Virus record (IMG/VR): IMGVR_UViG_3300023179_000179
Location: 1 to 46,105 of that record
Source of the DNA: a virus
Direction: 5' to 3' (one strand)
DNA length: 46,105 nt
Shown piece after piece: positions 12,216-18,785 of the stretch. The notes under the pieces are model-generated. The model was not told the origin of the DNA. It did not search any database and saw only the letters and a program-made list of their open reading frames with translations. How positions within the stretch are numbered: position 1 is the first letter of the stretch; each line of letters opens with the position of its first letter. The position numbers were made by a program, and so were the translations under genes.

Positions 12216-13125
12216 GTTACATATTGCGTACGATGATGTCTACTTAAAGTGGAAGTTAGGCCACGCAGATAGCAGTCACCCTACTAACCCGATTCGTGCA
12301 AAACTAGCTACAGAAATGTTATCAGCCGAGTTTGATGTAGAAATGCTAACTCCTAATGCTACAGTCATTGATCGTGACAGACTTGGTCTTGTTCACAGTA
12401 GCAGTTACATATCTGAAGTACTTGATGATGGCTGCAGTAGCGAGTGGTTCCCTGACAGTATAGAAAAAGGACAAGTAGCTCTAGAAATGTTTGCTGGTAC
12501 TGTTCGATGTGCTGAGAAGATTCTTTCAGGAGAAGCTACCATAGCTTTCAATCCGCAAGGAGCAAAACACCATGCGCAGCGAAAAAACAGTTCTGGTTTC
12601 TGTGTGTTCAATGACATGGCATGGGCAGCTCTTGATTTTAATGCACGCGGATACAAAGTTATGTACGTAGACTGGGATGCCCATCATGGAGATGGCGTAG
12701 AGAATATTCTGCGTGATCACTATGACATTATTACCGCTAGTATTCATGACTCTGTTATTTTTCCAGGGACAGGACTAAACGGACACTCACCAGATGAAGG
12801 AGTCTACAACTGGGCGTTAGACCCAGCTAGCGATGATAAAGCTTTTGTATCAGCGATGTCTGAAATAGAAGCTCTTGCTGATAAAGTAAAGCCAGACATC
12901 GTCTTGCTAGCTACAGGAGCTGACGCGCACGCTACTGACCCATTATCCACTCTTATGTTCGATTATCCAGGATACACGCATGCGGCTGAAGCAGTAGCAA
13001 GAATCGCAAATAAGTATTCTGCAGGTAGAGTTCTTATCGGTGGCGCTGGAGGGTACCAACCTTTTGACCATACTCCTAAAATTTGGGCAACTGTTGTTTC
13101 GCAGATCTATCGCAATGTGTTATAA
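12202..13125 (+). CDS. Histone-deacetylase-superfamily (AcuC-like) amidohydrolase
   Basis: ATG 12202 follows AAGGAGATTA. The 307-residue protein has the full class I/II HDAC active site. GAKHHAQ holds the paired His (H123, H124), YVDWDAHHGDGV the zinc ligands D159 and H161, TGADAHATDPL the third ligand D241, and GGAGGYQ the transition-state Tyr (Y285). An N-terminal AYDDVYLKWKLGHADSSHP matches the usual opening. The family removes acetyl groups from Lys side chains or polyamines. In a phage it could reverse host protein acetylation or act on an acetylated metabolite; the substrate cannot be read from sequence. It ends the operon, directly before the sRNA-2 promoter. Confidence 0.9.
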   Translation: MKKNKLHIAYDDVYLKWKLGHADSSHPTNPIRAKLATEMLSAEFDVEMLTPNATVIDRDRLGLVHSSSYISEVLDDGCSSEWFPDSIEKGQVALEMFAGTVRCAEKILSGEATIAFNPQGAKHHAQRKNSSGFCVFNDMAWAALDFNARGYKVMYVDWDAHHGDGVENILRDHYDIITASIHDSVIFPGTGLNGHSPDEGVYNWALDPASDDKAFVSAMSEIEALADKVKPDIVLLATGADAHATDPLSTLMFDYPGYTHAAEAVARIANKYSAGRVLIGGAGGYQPFDHTPKIWATVVSQIYRNVL

Positions 13126-13126
13126 T
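13118..13126 (+). promoter_or_regulatory. Extended -10 promoter of sRNA-2 (family copy 16)
   Basis: TGT-TATAAT overlaps the TAA of the deacetylase gene. No ribosome binding site or ORF follows before a terminator. Confidence 0.72.
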
Positions 13127-13132
13127 TACTTA

Positions 13133-13256
13133 TACTAGGTAAGGTTCCCGTTCGTTTCCTATACCTAAGGTCTCTCGATGTACTCCAATCCATCGATAGT
13201 AGACACCTTTCGAGGGGGGAAAAGCTAGGCGTTTCTGCGCCTAGCTTTTCTTTTTT
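13133..13256 (+). ncRNA. Small structured RNA of about 120 nt (sRNA-2)
   Basis: A short unit between a family -10 and a perfect terminator contains no gene. TAGGTA (about 13137-13142) can pair with TACCTA further on. The central hairpin CGATG-TACTCCAATC-CATCG presents the same loop as sRNA-1: TGTACTCCAATCCAT is identical at 5993-6007 and here. The flanks GG-TCT and AGAC-CC continue the stem with bulges. Two otherwise different phage transcripts keeping one loop suggests a common target, for example a GATTGGAG-type ribosome binding site. It could alternatively be the long leader of the terminase mRNA if the terminator leaks. Confidence 0.68.
13220..13256 (+). terminator. Strong terminator directly before the terminase gene
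   Basis: AAAGCTAGGCG (about 13221-13231) pairs with CGCCTAGCTTT (about 13238-13248) around a short loop, followed by TCTTTTTT. It ends two bases before the first possible terminase start. Confidence 0.9.
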
Positions 13257-13257
13257 A

Positions 13258-14667
13258 ATGTACTATGTACACATGGGCAAAAGCGTAATGGAGCAACTAG
13301 CACTTCTTCCAGAAGAAGAGCGTAACCAAATCCTGGCTGGTTTCGACATGGAACAGCTCATATGGGACTGGACTGTATGGGGAAGACCGGAACAACAGAC
13401 TCCTAAAGGAGAATGGTCTATATGGATGTACCTAGCTGGTCGCGGAGCTGGTAAAACAAGAGCTGCTGCCGAATGGGTTAGAGAAGAAGCTAGGCACACT
13501 ACAACAGGGCAACGCCGCTTTGCTTTAGTAGCTCGTACAGCAGCTGACGTACGTGACGTTATCGTTGAAGGTGAATCAGGAATTATTAACATAACGCCAC
13601 CTAGTGAGCGTCCCTTGTACGAACCCTCGAAGCGAAGACTGACTTGGCCCAACGGCAATACGGCAACATGCTTCACAGCTGACGAACCAGACTCCCTTCG
13701 TGGACCCCAGTTCACTCATGCTTGGGGAGACGAGGTAGCTGCTTGGAGACAAACTCCTGATGCGGCTGGTATGACCGCCTTCGACAACCTTCGCGTTGGC
13801 ACACGTCTTGGTAGCAACCCAAAAATAATGATTACCACTACTCCAAAACGAGTTCCATTGCTTTACTCTCTTTTAGCTGAGGCTGATAAAACTGGGAGAG
13901 TAGTCGTTACACGCGGATCAACACTCGACAACTCAGGTAACCTTTCACAGTCCTACCTTGATGCTATACTTGGAGTGTATGAAGGAACTAGGCTCGCATC
14001 GCAAGAGCTGTTTGGAGAAATGCTTTCAGACGTAGAAGGAGCGTTATGGACAATAGAGCTTATCGAAAAAGGAAGGCAAATGTCCATGCCATTAGGCGTT
14101 CCTCTTCGTGTAATAGGAGTCGATCCTTCAGTTGCGGAGAACCCAAAGGACGAATGTGGAATTATCGTATGTGCTTCTACTGGTGACCGTGACCTATATA
14201 AGAGGCAAAGCTGGGTACTTGAGGACGCAACCGTTCACGGCTCTCCTGATGTATGGGCAAACAAGGTAGTTCAAATGGCCCGTAAGTGGGGATGCCCAGT
14301 AGTGGCTGAAGTGAACCAAGGTGGCGCACTAGTTCGTAACGCCATTAACACCATTGACCCGTCAGTTACCGTCCTTGAGGTCCATTCTAAATACGGTAAA
14401 GCTCTTAGAGCCGAGCCTATAACATTGGCCTACGAACAGAGTCGCGTGCACCATGTTGGGTATTTAGGGGACCTCGAGTCACAAATGACCTCTTGGATCC
14501 CTGGAGAAGGCAAGTCGCCGGATAGGGTGGACGCGCTAGTTCACGCGCTCACAGCCCTACTGATCAAGCCTCCTGCGGGTTTTGTTGGGGGTCGAATCAC
14601 AGCAAAGTCCCCAGCTCAAAGGAAAATGCCTAGTTTTAGAGGTGGAAAAACATTTAAGGTTAGATAG
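13258..14667 (+). CDS. terL: Terminase large subunit
   Basis: The protein has up to 469 residues. The ATPase domain shows Walker A in LAGRGAGKTRAAAEW (about 59-73) and Walker B/coupling residues in FTHAWGDEVAAW. The nuclease half begins near RVIGVDPSV, with later acidic positions (EVNQGGALV, SPDRVDALVHAL). This is the motor that cuts and packages DNA into the prohead. The start is unclear: ATG 13258 abuts the sRNA-2 terminator, and ATG 13273 and 13288 also lack a good ribosome binding site. No small-terminase gene is adjacent; the portal lies 5.3 kb downstream, beyond the lysis genes, an unusual spacing. Confidence 0.93.
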   Translation: MYYVHMGKSVMEQLALLPEEERNQILAGFDMEQLIWDWTVWGRPEQQTPKGEWSIWMYLAGRGAGKTRAAAEWVREEARHTTTGQRRFALVARTAADVRDVIVEGESGIINITPPSERPLYEPSKRRLTWPNGNTATCFTADEPDSLRGPQFTHAWGDEVAAWRQTPDAAGMTAFDNLRVGTRLGSNPKIMITTTPKRVPLLYSLLAEADKTGRVVVTRGSTLDNSGNLSQSYLDAILGVYEGTRLASQELFGEMLSDVEGALWTIELIEKGRQMSMPLGVPLRVIGVDPSVAENPKDECGIIVCASTGDRDLYKRQSWVLEDATVHGSPDVWANKVVQMARKWGCPVVAEVNQGGALVRNAINTIDPSVTVLEVHSKYGKALRAEPITLAYEQSRVHHVGYLGDLESQMTSWIPGEGKSPDRVDALVHALTALLIKPPAGFVGGRITAKSPAQRKMPSFRGGKTFKVR

Positions 14668-14686
14668 TATATTTTCCTGATGTACC

Positions 14687-14695
14687 TGATATAAT
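14687..14695 (+). promoter_or_regulatory. Extended -10 promoter (family copy 17)
   Basis: TGA-TATAAT (14690-14695) with a weak -35, then AAGACGAAAGGACAG before the next ATG. Confidence 0.8.
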
Positions 14696-14722
14696 TAACT
14701 TACAAAGACGAAAGGACAGATT

Positions 14723-15142
14723 ATGTACGACACTAAGTGCGCCGTATGTAAGGAGCCGGTTAATTCTTATTCGATCGATGTGAATTCGGATGAGATGTAC
14801 TACTGGCATGCCTATCACGATAATGATAACAAGAACGAAACCACGAACAAATGCGATGTTTGTGAAGCGATTGATGGCACGCCTCATTGTAATTGTGGAC
14901 AATGCGATTGCGGAGCCAGTAGTTTAATTGTGGCGCAACCAGCCGAAGAATCCGACGAAACATTTGTTGATCAGACTGAGTTTTACCGAGTTCACGAACC
15001 AACTTTTATGTGCTGTGATCAAAGTCAATTCACGTATTACTGCATAGCTCACGATGAAAAAATGGACTGTCAGTTCTGCGGGTTCAATCCTTACGAAGAA
15101 TGTGGTTGCCTAACAAGTGCGATAGCAAAAGGCAACGCGTGA
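14723..15142 (+). CDS. Cysteine-rich multi-zinc protein
   Basis: This 139-residue protein has many metal-site pairs: CAVC near the start, then CDVCEAIDGTPHCNCGQCDCG, FMCCDQ, YYCIAH, CQFCGFNPYEECGC. It is an array of zinc ribbons or knuckles, mostly acidic. Such arrays usually mediate protein or nucleic-acid contacts. It has the standard leader (GACGAAAGGACAG) and is first in a run of six zinc-ribbon, membrane and HTH genes before the lysis genes. Function not recognised. Confidence 0.75.
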   Translation: MYDTKCAVCKEPVNSYSIDVNSDEMYYWHAYHDNDNKNETTNKCDVCEAIDGTPHCNCGQCDCGASSLIVAQPAEESDETFVDQTEFYRVHEPTFMCCDQSQFTYYCIAHDEKMDCQFCGFNPYEECGCLTSAIAKGNA

Positions 15143-15357
15143 CGTCCCATAGTCCAACAGAAATTACTTATGGCAAAAGCCCAATGGATCATGACTTGTA
15201 CTCTTCATGTTTTCACTGCGATTCGAATATCATACGATCAACGTGGTATGACGATGATTGCGGATGGCGCACAGACAAGTGGGCAGTCATTACTTGGGTG
15301 CCTGGAGTATCTGAAGGAGTAACAGTATCAAGAGCAGAATACGAGTGTAAGGAGTAA
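15139..15357 (+). CDS. Small zinc-ribbon-like protein
   Basis: GTG at 15139 overlaps the previous stop (GCGTGA), with AAAGG upstream. The frame extends further up but would lie inside the preceding gene. The 72-residue protein has CFHCDSN, then a tryptophan-rich middle (STWYDDDCGWRTDKWAVITW) and C-terminal YECKE. The Cys distribution allows one zinc site. Function unknown. Confidence 0.7.
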   Translation: MTSHSPTEITYGKSPMDHDLYSSCFHCDSNIIRSTWYDDDCGWRTDKWAVITWVPGVSEGVTVSRAEYECKE

Positions 15358-15358
15358 C

Positions 15359-15646
15359 ATGTCAATCTCAGCAAAGGAATACCGCAGACGAGGATTCATG
15401 TATCGAAGACTAGCACTATCTATTAAAGTACTATTCGGTTTCTGGTGCATAGCAATGACAGGAATATTTGCGTTAGACATCAGACTACTTACCCTTTTCA
15501 TATCTTTGGCAGGAATAGCCGCATTAGGCGTACCTTCCGTACTTATCATATCTACCTTCAATGAGCTTGCTGAAAGACAGTTCAATATGGCATCAGCCAC
15601 AAAAGAACAAGCACTTCTAGGAGTAGTACGTCCAAAAAATAATTAA
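15359..15646 (+). CDS. Two-pass membrane protein
   Basis: This 95-residue protein has AAGGAGTAAC before its ATG, one base after the previous stop. A basic N-terminus (KEYRRRGFMYRR) precedes two membrane segments, about residues 19-40 (LSIKVLFGFWCIAMTGIFAL) and 44-66 (LLTLFISLAGIAALGVPSVL), with a polar C-terminus. Size, topology and position upstream of the lysin make it one of two holin candidates. The distance to the lysin (about 1.4 kb) weakens that reading. Confidence 0.65.
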   Translation: MSISAKEYRRRGFMYRRLALSIKVLFGFWCIAMTGIFALDIRLLTLFISLAGIAALGVPSVLIISTFNELAERQFNMASATKEQALLGVVRPKNN

Positions 15647-15710
15647 CCAAAAATGTACAAACCAAGGCATAAAGGATTATAGTATACATAATGACAAATA
15701 CGGAGGAGCA

Positions 15711-16157
15711 ATGACAAAAGGAACTGTTCAACGCGAACAGGTATATGTGTATGGAACCTGCTCTTCGTGCAGTGACACAAACGTACTTGTCTATGAAATA
15801 GATGATGTACTTGTGTGCGCAAACGATTATCGCAAGATAGTTAGCACACGCAATTACATTCAGCACTGTGACAAGTGCGATTCACCGTACTCTGTACGTG
15901 ACCCAGACCATCGCCGTAACGAGTACCTGTGCTTAACATGTCACGCGGAAAATGGATTCAAAATAAACAACAGCGTAGTAAAGAGATCAATAACTTCTTT
16001 AATAACTGAGCTTATTAAAAAAGAAAGAGTTCAGTGTGCTGCTGCAGGTTACGGGTCAGACTGCGACAATAACGTTAAACCACGTTCCGCGTGGGAAGGA
16101 AGATCTCTCTGCAACGTACACGGTAAGAAAGCGCCAAAGAAAGAAAAGAAATCTTGA
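15711..16157 (+). CDS. Multi-zinc-finger protein with basic tail
   Basis: The product has 148 residues with strong site ACGGAGGAGCA before ATG. Cys pairs are CSSCSDTN, LVCAND, CDKCDSPY, LCLTCHAENG, then C.....C and CNVH, which give two or three zinc sites. It ends in KKAPKKEKKS, suggesting nucleic-acid binding. A weak -10 (TATAGTATA, about 15674-15682) lies upstream but is not of the family type. The stop overlaps the TTG start of the next gene. Confidence 0.73.
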   Translation: MTKGTVQREQVYVYGTCSSCSDTNVLVYEIDDVLVCANDYRKIVSTRNYIQHCDKCDSPYSVRDPDHRRNEYLCLTCHAENGFKINNSVVKRSITSLITELIKKERVQCAAAGYGSDCDNNVKPRSAWEGRSLCNVHGKKAPKKEKKS

Positions 16158-16438
16158 GTAGTCAAATGCTACTCGATGAAGCGCGTGACTTAATTGCACA
16201 GTCACGTACTTTGCTTAACACAGAGTGCAACAACGAAGAAATGAAGAAAGGAACCACAATGTCAACAGTATCACCAACACAAGCAGCAGAACTCTACACC
16301 TCAGGTAAGTCCGTGGTTGAAGTCGCACAAGATCTTGGAATCACGTACGGTAAGGCTCGCAAGCTTATTTCTGAGTCTGGTACTGAAATTCGCAACACAT
16401 CAGATCGTCTTAAGGGAAAGACCCGTAAGACTAAGTAA
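16154..16438 (+). CDS. Small HTH protein
   Basis: Two starts are possible: TTG at 16154, overlapping the previous stop (TTGA, 94 residues), or ATG at 16259 after GAAGAAAGGAACCACA (59 residues), which has the better ribosome binding site. The conserved part is the same in both: AAELYTSGKSVVEVAQDLG, then ITYGKARKLISESGTEIR, an actinobacterial-type HTH with a basic end (RLKGKTRKTK). It probably binds DNA as a small regulator. Both forms could be made. The stop overlaps the next ATG. Confidence 0.72.
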   Translation: MSSQMLLDEARDLIAQSRTLLNTECNNEEMKKGTTMSTVSPTQAAELYTSGKSVVEVAQDLGITYGKARKLISESGTEIRNTSDRLKGKTRKTK

Positions 16439-16611
16439 TGCTACAAAACCTTCGCATAATGATTCGTGATCTAATTTGGCCTGCTGTTATCTCGGCTGGG
16501 TTATCACTACTTGCGGTGACTGTAGCAATAGTATCTCCAGACAAAAGCACACTCGTGCTTTCGTTAGGACTAAGCGCAATTGCAATGGCATGCCTAGCAC
16601 AGACAATATAG
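16438..16611 (+). CDS. Two-pass membrane protein (57 aa), holin candidate
   Basis: The ATG at 16438 overlaps the previous stop (AGTAATG). The product has two membrane segments (WPAVISAGLSLLAVTVAIV and LVLSLGLSAIAMACLAQTI) joined by a short polar turn PDKST, with a basic N-terminus (MLQNLRIMIRD). Small size, hairpin topology and position two genes before the transglycosylase make it the better holin candidate. No holin family is recognised, so the role is inferred. Confidence 0.68.
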   Translation: MLQNLRIMIRDLIWPAVISAGLSLLAVTVAIVSPDKSTLVLSLGLSAIAMACLAQTI

Positions 16612-16805
16612 TACTAGAGCAATCTCTGGATGCTTCCTCACAAGGGGAAGCTCCAGAGGCCATGCACTTGTGCACCTGCGGGTGTGGAAATATTAAAAAA
16701 TACGATGCAGTATTTATAGTACGAAACGAAGAAGACAGACAAAGAGCTGTTCTAGAGCTAGCCAAACTAATCGAAGAACGAACTAGACGTATTCAACTTA
16801 GCTGA
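16590..16805 (+). CDS. Small Cys-cluster protein
   Basis: ATG at 16590 lies inside the end of the membrane protein gene (22-base overlap in another frame). The 71-residue product has HLCTCGCGNIKKYDAVF, a tight C-x-C-x-C metal or knuckle motif, then a long amphipathic helix (EEDRQRAVLELAKLIEERTR). An upstream extension of the frame exists but would overlap the neighbour entirely. Function unknown. Confidence 0.65.
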   Translation: MPSTDNIVLEQSLDASSQGEAPEAMHLCTCGCGNIKKYDAVFIVRNEEDRQRAVLELAKLIEERTRRIQLS

Positions 16806-16839
16806 AATCACCAGCTCAGTTAACTTTCTATTAGCCTCA

Positions 16840-16857
16840 TGTGATATTATTATCACA
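16840..16857 (+). promoter_or_regulatory. Divergent family promoter inside an inverted repeat (lysis promoter/operator)
   Basis: TGTGATATTATTATCACA has 7-bp arms around a 4-base centre. Its left part is also TGA-TATTAT, a variant of the family extended -10, so a repressor bound to the palindrome would cover the -10. This is the only family copy so embedded and it controls the lysis genes. A GACGGAAGGA leader follows. Confidence 0.65.
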
Positions 16858-16894
16858 GGCAAACAGCCACTACGGAGAGACGGAAGGACTAACG

Positions 16895-16945
16895 ATGTTA
16901 TCCCTTCTTATCCCCGGCCCTATGCAAGCGGTAGAGGACAGATGA
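16895..16945 (+). CDS. Leader peptide (16 aa) upstream of the lysin
   Basis: The frame MLSLLIPGPMQAVEDR follows a full-strength family leader (GAGACGGAAGGACTAACG), so ribosomes should initiate here. It ends 85 bases before the transglycosylase start, inside the region that forms the CAGAT-GAAA-ATCTG hairpin. The arrangement suits translational attenuation: ribosome position on the short frame could change the downstream fold. No homologue recognised. Confidence 0.5.
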   Translation: MLSLLIPGPMQAVEDR

Positions 16946-17030
16946 AAATCTGAGGAGCATAGCGGTAGCAAGAAGCCTAGCTGCAGTTAGCTAGGTTGTC
17001 CCATCCCCGACCTAAGGAGGCGAACTAGCA
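16919..17030 (+). promoter_or_regulatory. Structured mRNA leader of the lysis genes
   Basis: CTATGC (16919-16924) pairs with GCATAG (16957-16962), enclosing CAGAT-GAAA-ATCTG with a GNRA tetraloop. CCTAGCT (16976-16982) pairs with AGCTAGG (16989-16995). GGTTG and CGACC then form a small stem next to the ribosome binding site AAGGAGG. The element could be a riboswitch or attenuator controlling lysis timing. It does not fit the c-di-AMP, cobalamin or other consensus structures I know. Confidence 0.5.
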
Positions 17031-17618
17031 TTGCTCACATTACGTGAACTAGCAGTGTCGACCGTAGCCTATACCACTGCACTAGTCATTGGTATATCAG
17101 CAGCATCAGTAGCACGCAGCCAAGCAGCACCAATGGATGCGCCAAAACCAAATGCGGCGCCAGTGACAAGCGCTGAAGCAACACCAGTAGACCCTTTAGA
17201 TAAGTACAGAGGCGCTACTGATTTAACAAGCGAAGAGCTTATAGACCTACTAAGTAGCGTTGGATTTAAGGGTAGCTCACTAAAAACAGCATGGGCTGTC
17301 GTAATGCGGGAATCACATGGGCACCCTACATCACACTTCGATAACATTGGAACTGGCGATAACTCTTATGGGTTATTTCAGATAAACATGTTAGGAGTCT
17401 TAGGCTCTGACCGTAGAGATAAGTTTAACATTAATAGCAATGCGGAGTTGCTAGACCCAGTCACCAATACTCAAGCAGCATACTATATGACTAGTAAGGG
17501 AACAGACTGGGGTTCGTGGGGTCTAGGCCCTAACGCCTATGATGGGACTGCTAGCGAGCCTGCGGTAACAGTCTGGTATGACAAGTTCCCATCTACCAAG
17601 TCAAAGCCAAAAGGATAG
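17031..17618 (+). CDS. Secreted lytic transglycosylase (SLT-like) endolysin
   Basis: Translation starts at TTG ten bases after AAGGAGG. The 195-residue product has an N-terminal hydrophobic segment (STVAYTTALVIGISAASVA) ending at AAP, a signal peptide or signal-anchor. An Ala/Pro linker follows, then a lysozyme-like domain at about 60-190. AVVMRESHG holds the likely catalytic Glu (E94), with SYGLFQIN as the conserved substrate-cleft motif. It cleaves the glycan strands of peptidoglycan. With its own export signal it may need no holin. The cell-wall-binding part is encoded separately by the next gene. Confidence 0.85.
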   Translation: MLTLRELAVSTVAYTTALVIGISAASVARSQAAPMDAPKPNAAPVTSAEATPVDPLDKYRGATDLTSEELIDLLSSVGFKGSSLKTAWAVVMRESHGHPTSHFDNIGTGDNSYGLFQINMLGVLGSDRRDKFNINSNAELLDPVTNTQAAYYMTSKGTDWGSWGLGPNAYDGTASEPAVTVWYDKFPSTKSKPKG

Positions 17619-17633
17619 GAATAAGATATCCAT

Positions 17634-18101
17634 ATGAATCAAGAACACGAAGATCAACCTGCAGAGAATCAAGAACATACGGTACCTACAGAAGCAGTAG
17701 TCGAAGAGGTGCCTGCTCAGCCAGAAACTCCTGTACACGTTGAGGAACCTGCCCCAGTGGTGGAGGAATCAGCTTCAGTAAAGGAACACGTACGCGCAGA
17801 CAAGTATCGTCCCAACGTTGCGGTAGCTGGCTTAGACCAAGACGAGGTGCACCTTGCTAACTGTGTGTACATGAACAAGGCAACACGTAAGTCTCTTTCA
17901 GTTCATCACCTACAACGTCGCCTTACGGAGCTAGGCTTCAATGACGCTGACGCTGACAAGGATGGATGGTACGGTGAGCTAACAAAGCTTGCTGTAGAGA
18001 AGTTTCAAAATAGCAAAGGCTTAACAGCCACTGGTCTACTCGATGAAGAAACATTCACACTGATCTTCACTGGAGATCCACACGTTAACATCGTTGTATA
18101 A
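17634..18101 (+). CDS. Peptidoglycan-binding domain protein
   Basis: The product has 155 residues, 15 bases after the transglycosylase stop. The N-terminal half is low-complexity and rich in Glu, Pro and Val. The C-terminal half (about 85-150) is a PG_binding_1 repeat: VHHLQRRLTELGF, DGWYGELTKLAVEKFQ, GLTATGLLDEETF. No catalytic domain and no signal peptide are visible. It probably provides wall affinity to the lysin as a split endolysin, or binds the wall from the virion. A terminator follows. Confidence 0.83.
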   Translation: MNQEHEDQPAENQEHTVPTEAVVEEVPAQPETPVHVEEPAPVVEESASVKEHVRADKYRPNVAVAGLDQDEVHLANCVYMNKATRKSLSVHHLQRRLTELGFNDADADKDGWYGELTKLAVEKFQNSKGLTATGLLDEETFTLIFTGDPHVNIVV

Positions 18102-18130
18102 CTCAATAACTTAATATCTTCTCTTAAGTA

Positions 18131-18178
18131 AAAGCCCTAGGGTAGCATATGCCTCTAGGGTTTTTACTTTTTTATTTA
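18131..18178 (+). terminator. Terminator of the lysis unit
   Basis: CCCTAG (18135-18140) pairs with CTAGGG (18155-18160), flanked by AAAG and TTTT, followed by TTTTTACTTTTTTATTTA. Confidence 0.85.
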
Positions 18179-18338
18179 TAGTTATTCCAAATGATCTGTC
18201 TACATAAGTGTACTAATACACTACACTAGATCTATTATATAGCATGTACCTAATGCTACTAATGTATACACGCACGCGCCCTGTGCTTAACACGTCTACA
18301 CAGAAGAGACTAGGTTACTCGTCAGTAACATACACACA

Positions 18339-18386
18339 AGCTCACAAAAAGAAAATATAAATAGCTCACAAAAAGAAAATATAAAT
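18339..18386 (+). repeat. Perfect 24-bp tandem direct repeat (2 copies)
   Basis: Units 18339-18362 and 18363-18386 are identical (each starts AGCTCACAAAAAGAAAATAT and ends AAAT), and the first three bases of a third unit follow. Purine-rich A-tracts of this kind occur in iteron-type origins and protein-binding arrays. Confidence 0.9.
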
Positions 18387-18770
18387 AGCAAGTATAACTT
18401 CTATTGATCTATAGAAAATTAAATCATAGATACTAAAGTAAGTAATCTATTACTTATATAGATAAAGATTAAACATTCAATGCTTAGGTATACTTGATCC
18501 TAATAGTAATAGATCTACCTAATCTACACATATATCTAATACTTGTTGGTTACTCCACGTACATACACAAACTTATTTTTATTTTTTATTTATTACTCGT
18601 AAAGTTTACAAAAACTTTTTACATTGAAAAAATAACTCGAGACGTTTTAACGGTTTGTCCAATATAACGATTGCCCATTCTCGCCTCCAAGCCATTTAAC
18701 CTTAAGGTACTGCTTCGTCGATTTGTACATCATCTTATCGCCGCAGTTTGTACATAAACGTCTCCGAAGA

Positions 18771-18779
18771 TGATACAGT
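18771..18779 (+). promoter_or_regulatory. Possible late promoter for a leaderless mRNA
   Basis: TGA-TACAGT resembles the family extended -10 with two changes, and the ATG of the next gene lies six bases after it. TTGTAC occurs 20 bp upstream. Transcription would then begin at the start codon, which fits the absence of a ribosome binding site. Confidence 0.4.
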
Positions 18780-18785
18780 ATTCAC

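Larger units (their letters stand above)
18179..18785 (+). other. AT-rich gene-free region between lysis and virion modules
   Basis: No supported + strand gene lies in these 600 bases. The stretch is very AT-rich, with stop codons in all frames, many short TA-rich near-palindromes (TAGATCTATTATATAG, ATTGATCTATAGAAAATTAA) and one perfect tandem repeat. Near the right end TTTGTACAT occurs twice. Candidates are a replication origin, a packaging or recombination site, or a regulatory spacer; the sequence does not decide. A possible minus-strand remnant of a zinc-ribbon gene (18647-18733) is described under findings. Confidence 0.6.

Noticed and set aside
13263-13715. 150-codon minus-strand open frame opposite the terminase
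   Set aside because: Shadow of the ATPase domain of the terminase; no ribosome binding site and no protein motif.
16840-16857. CRP binding site
   Set aside because: TGTGA and TCACA are separated by 8 bases rather than 6, so the spacing does not fit; an unknown repressor is more likely.
16860-17030. c-di-AMP (ydaO) or cobalamin riboswitch upstream of the lysin
   Set aside because: Tempting because c-di-AMP riboswitches precede wall hydrolases in actinobacteria, but the conserved core sequences are not present in the right order. Kept only as an unassigned structured leader.
18339-18386. CRISPR array
   Set aside because: Only two units directly abutting, with no spacers and no cas genes.
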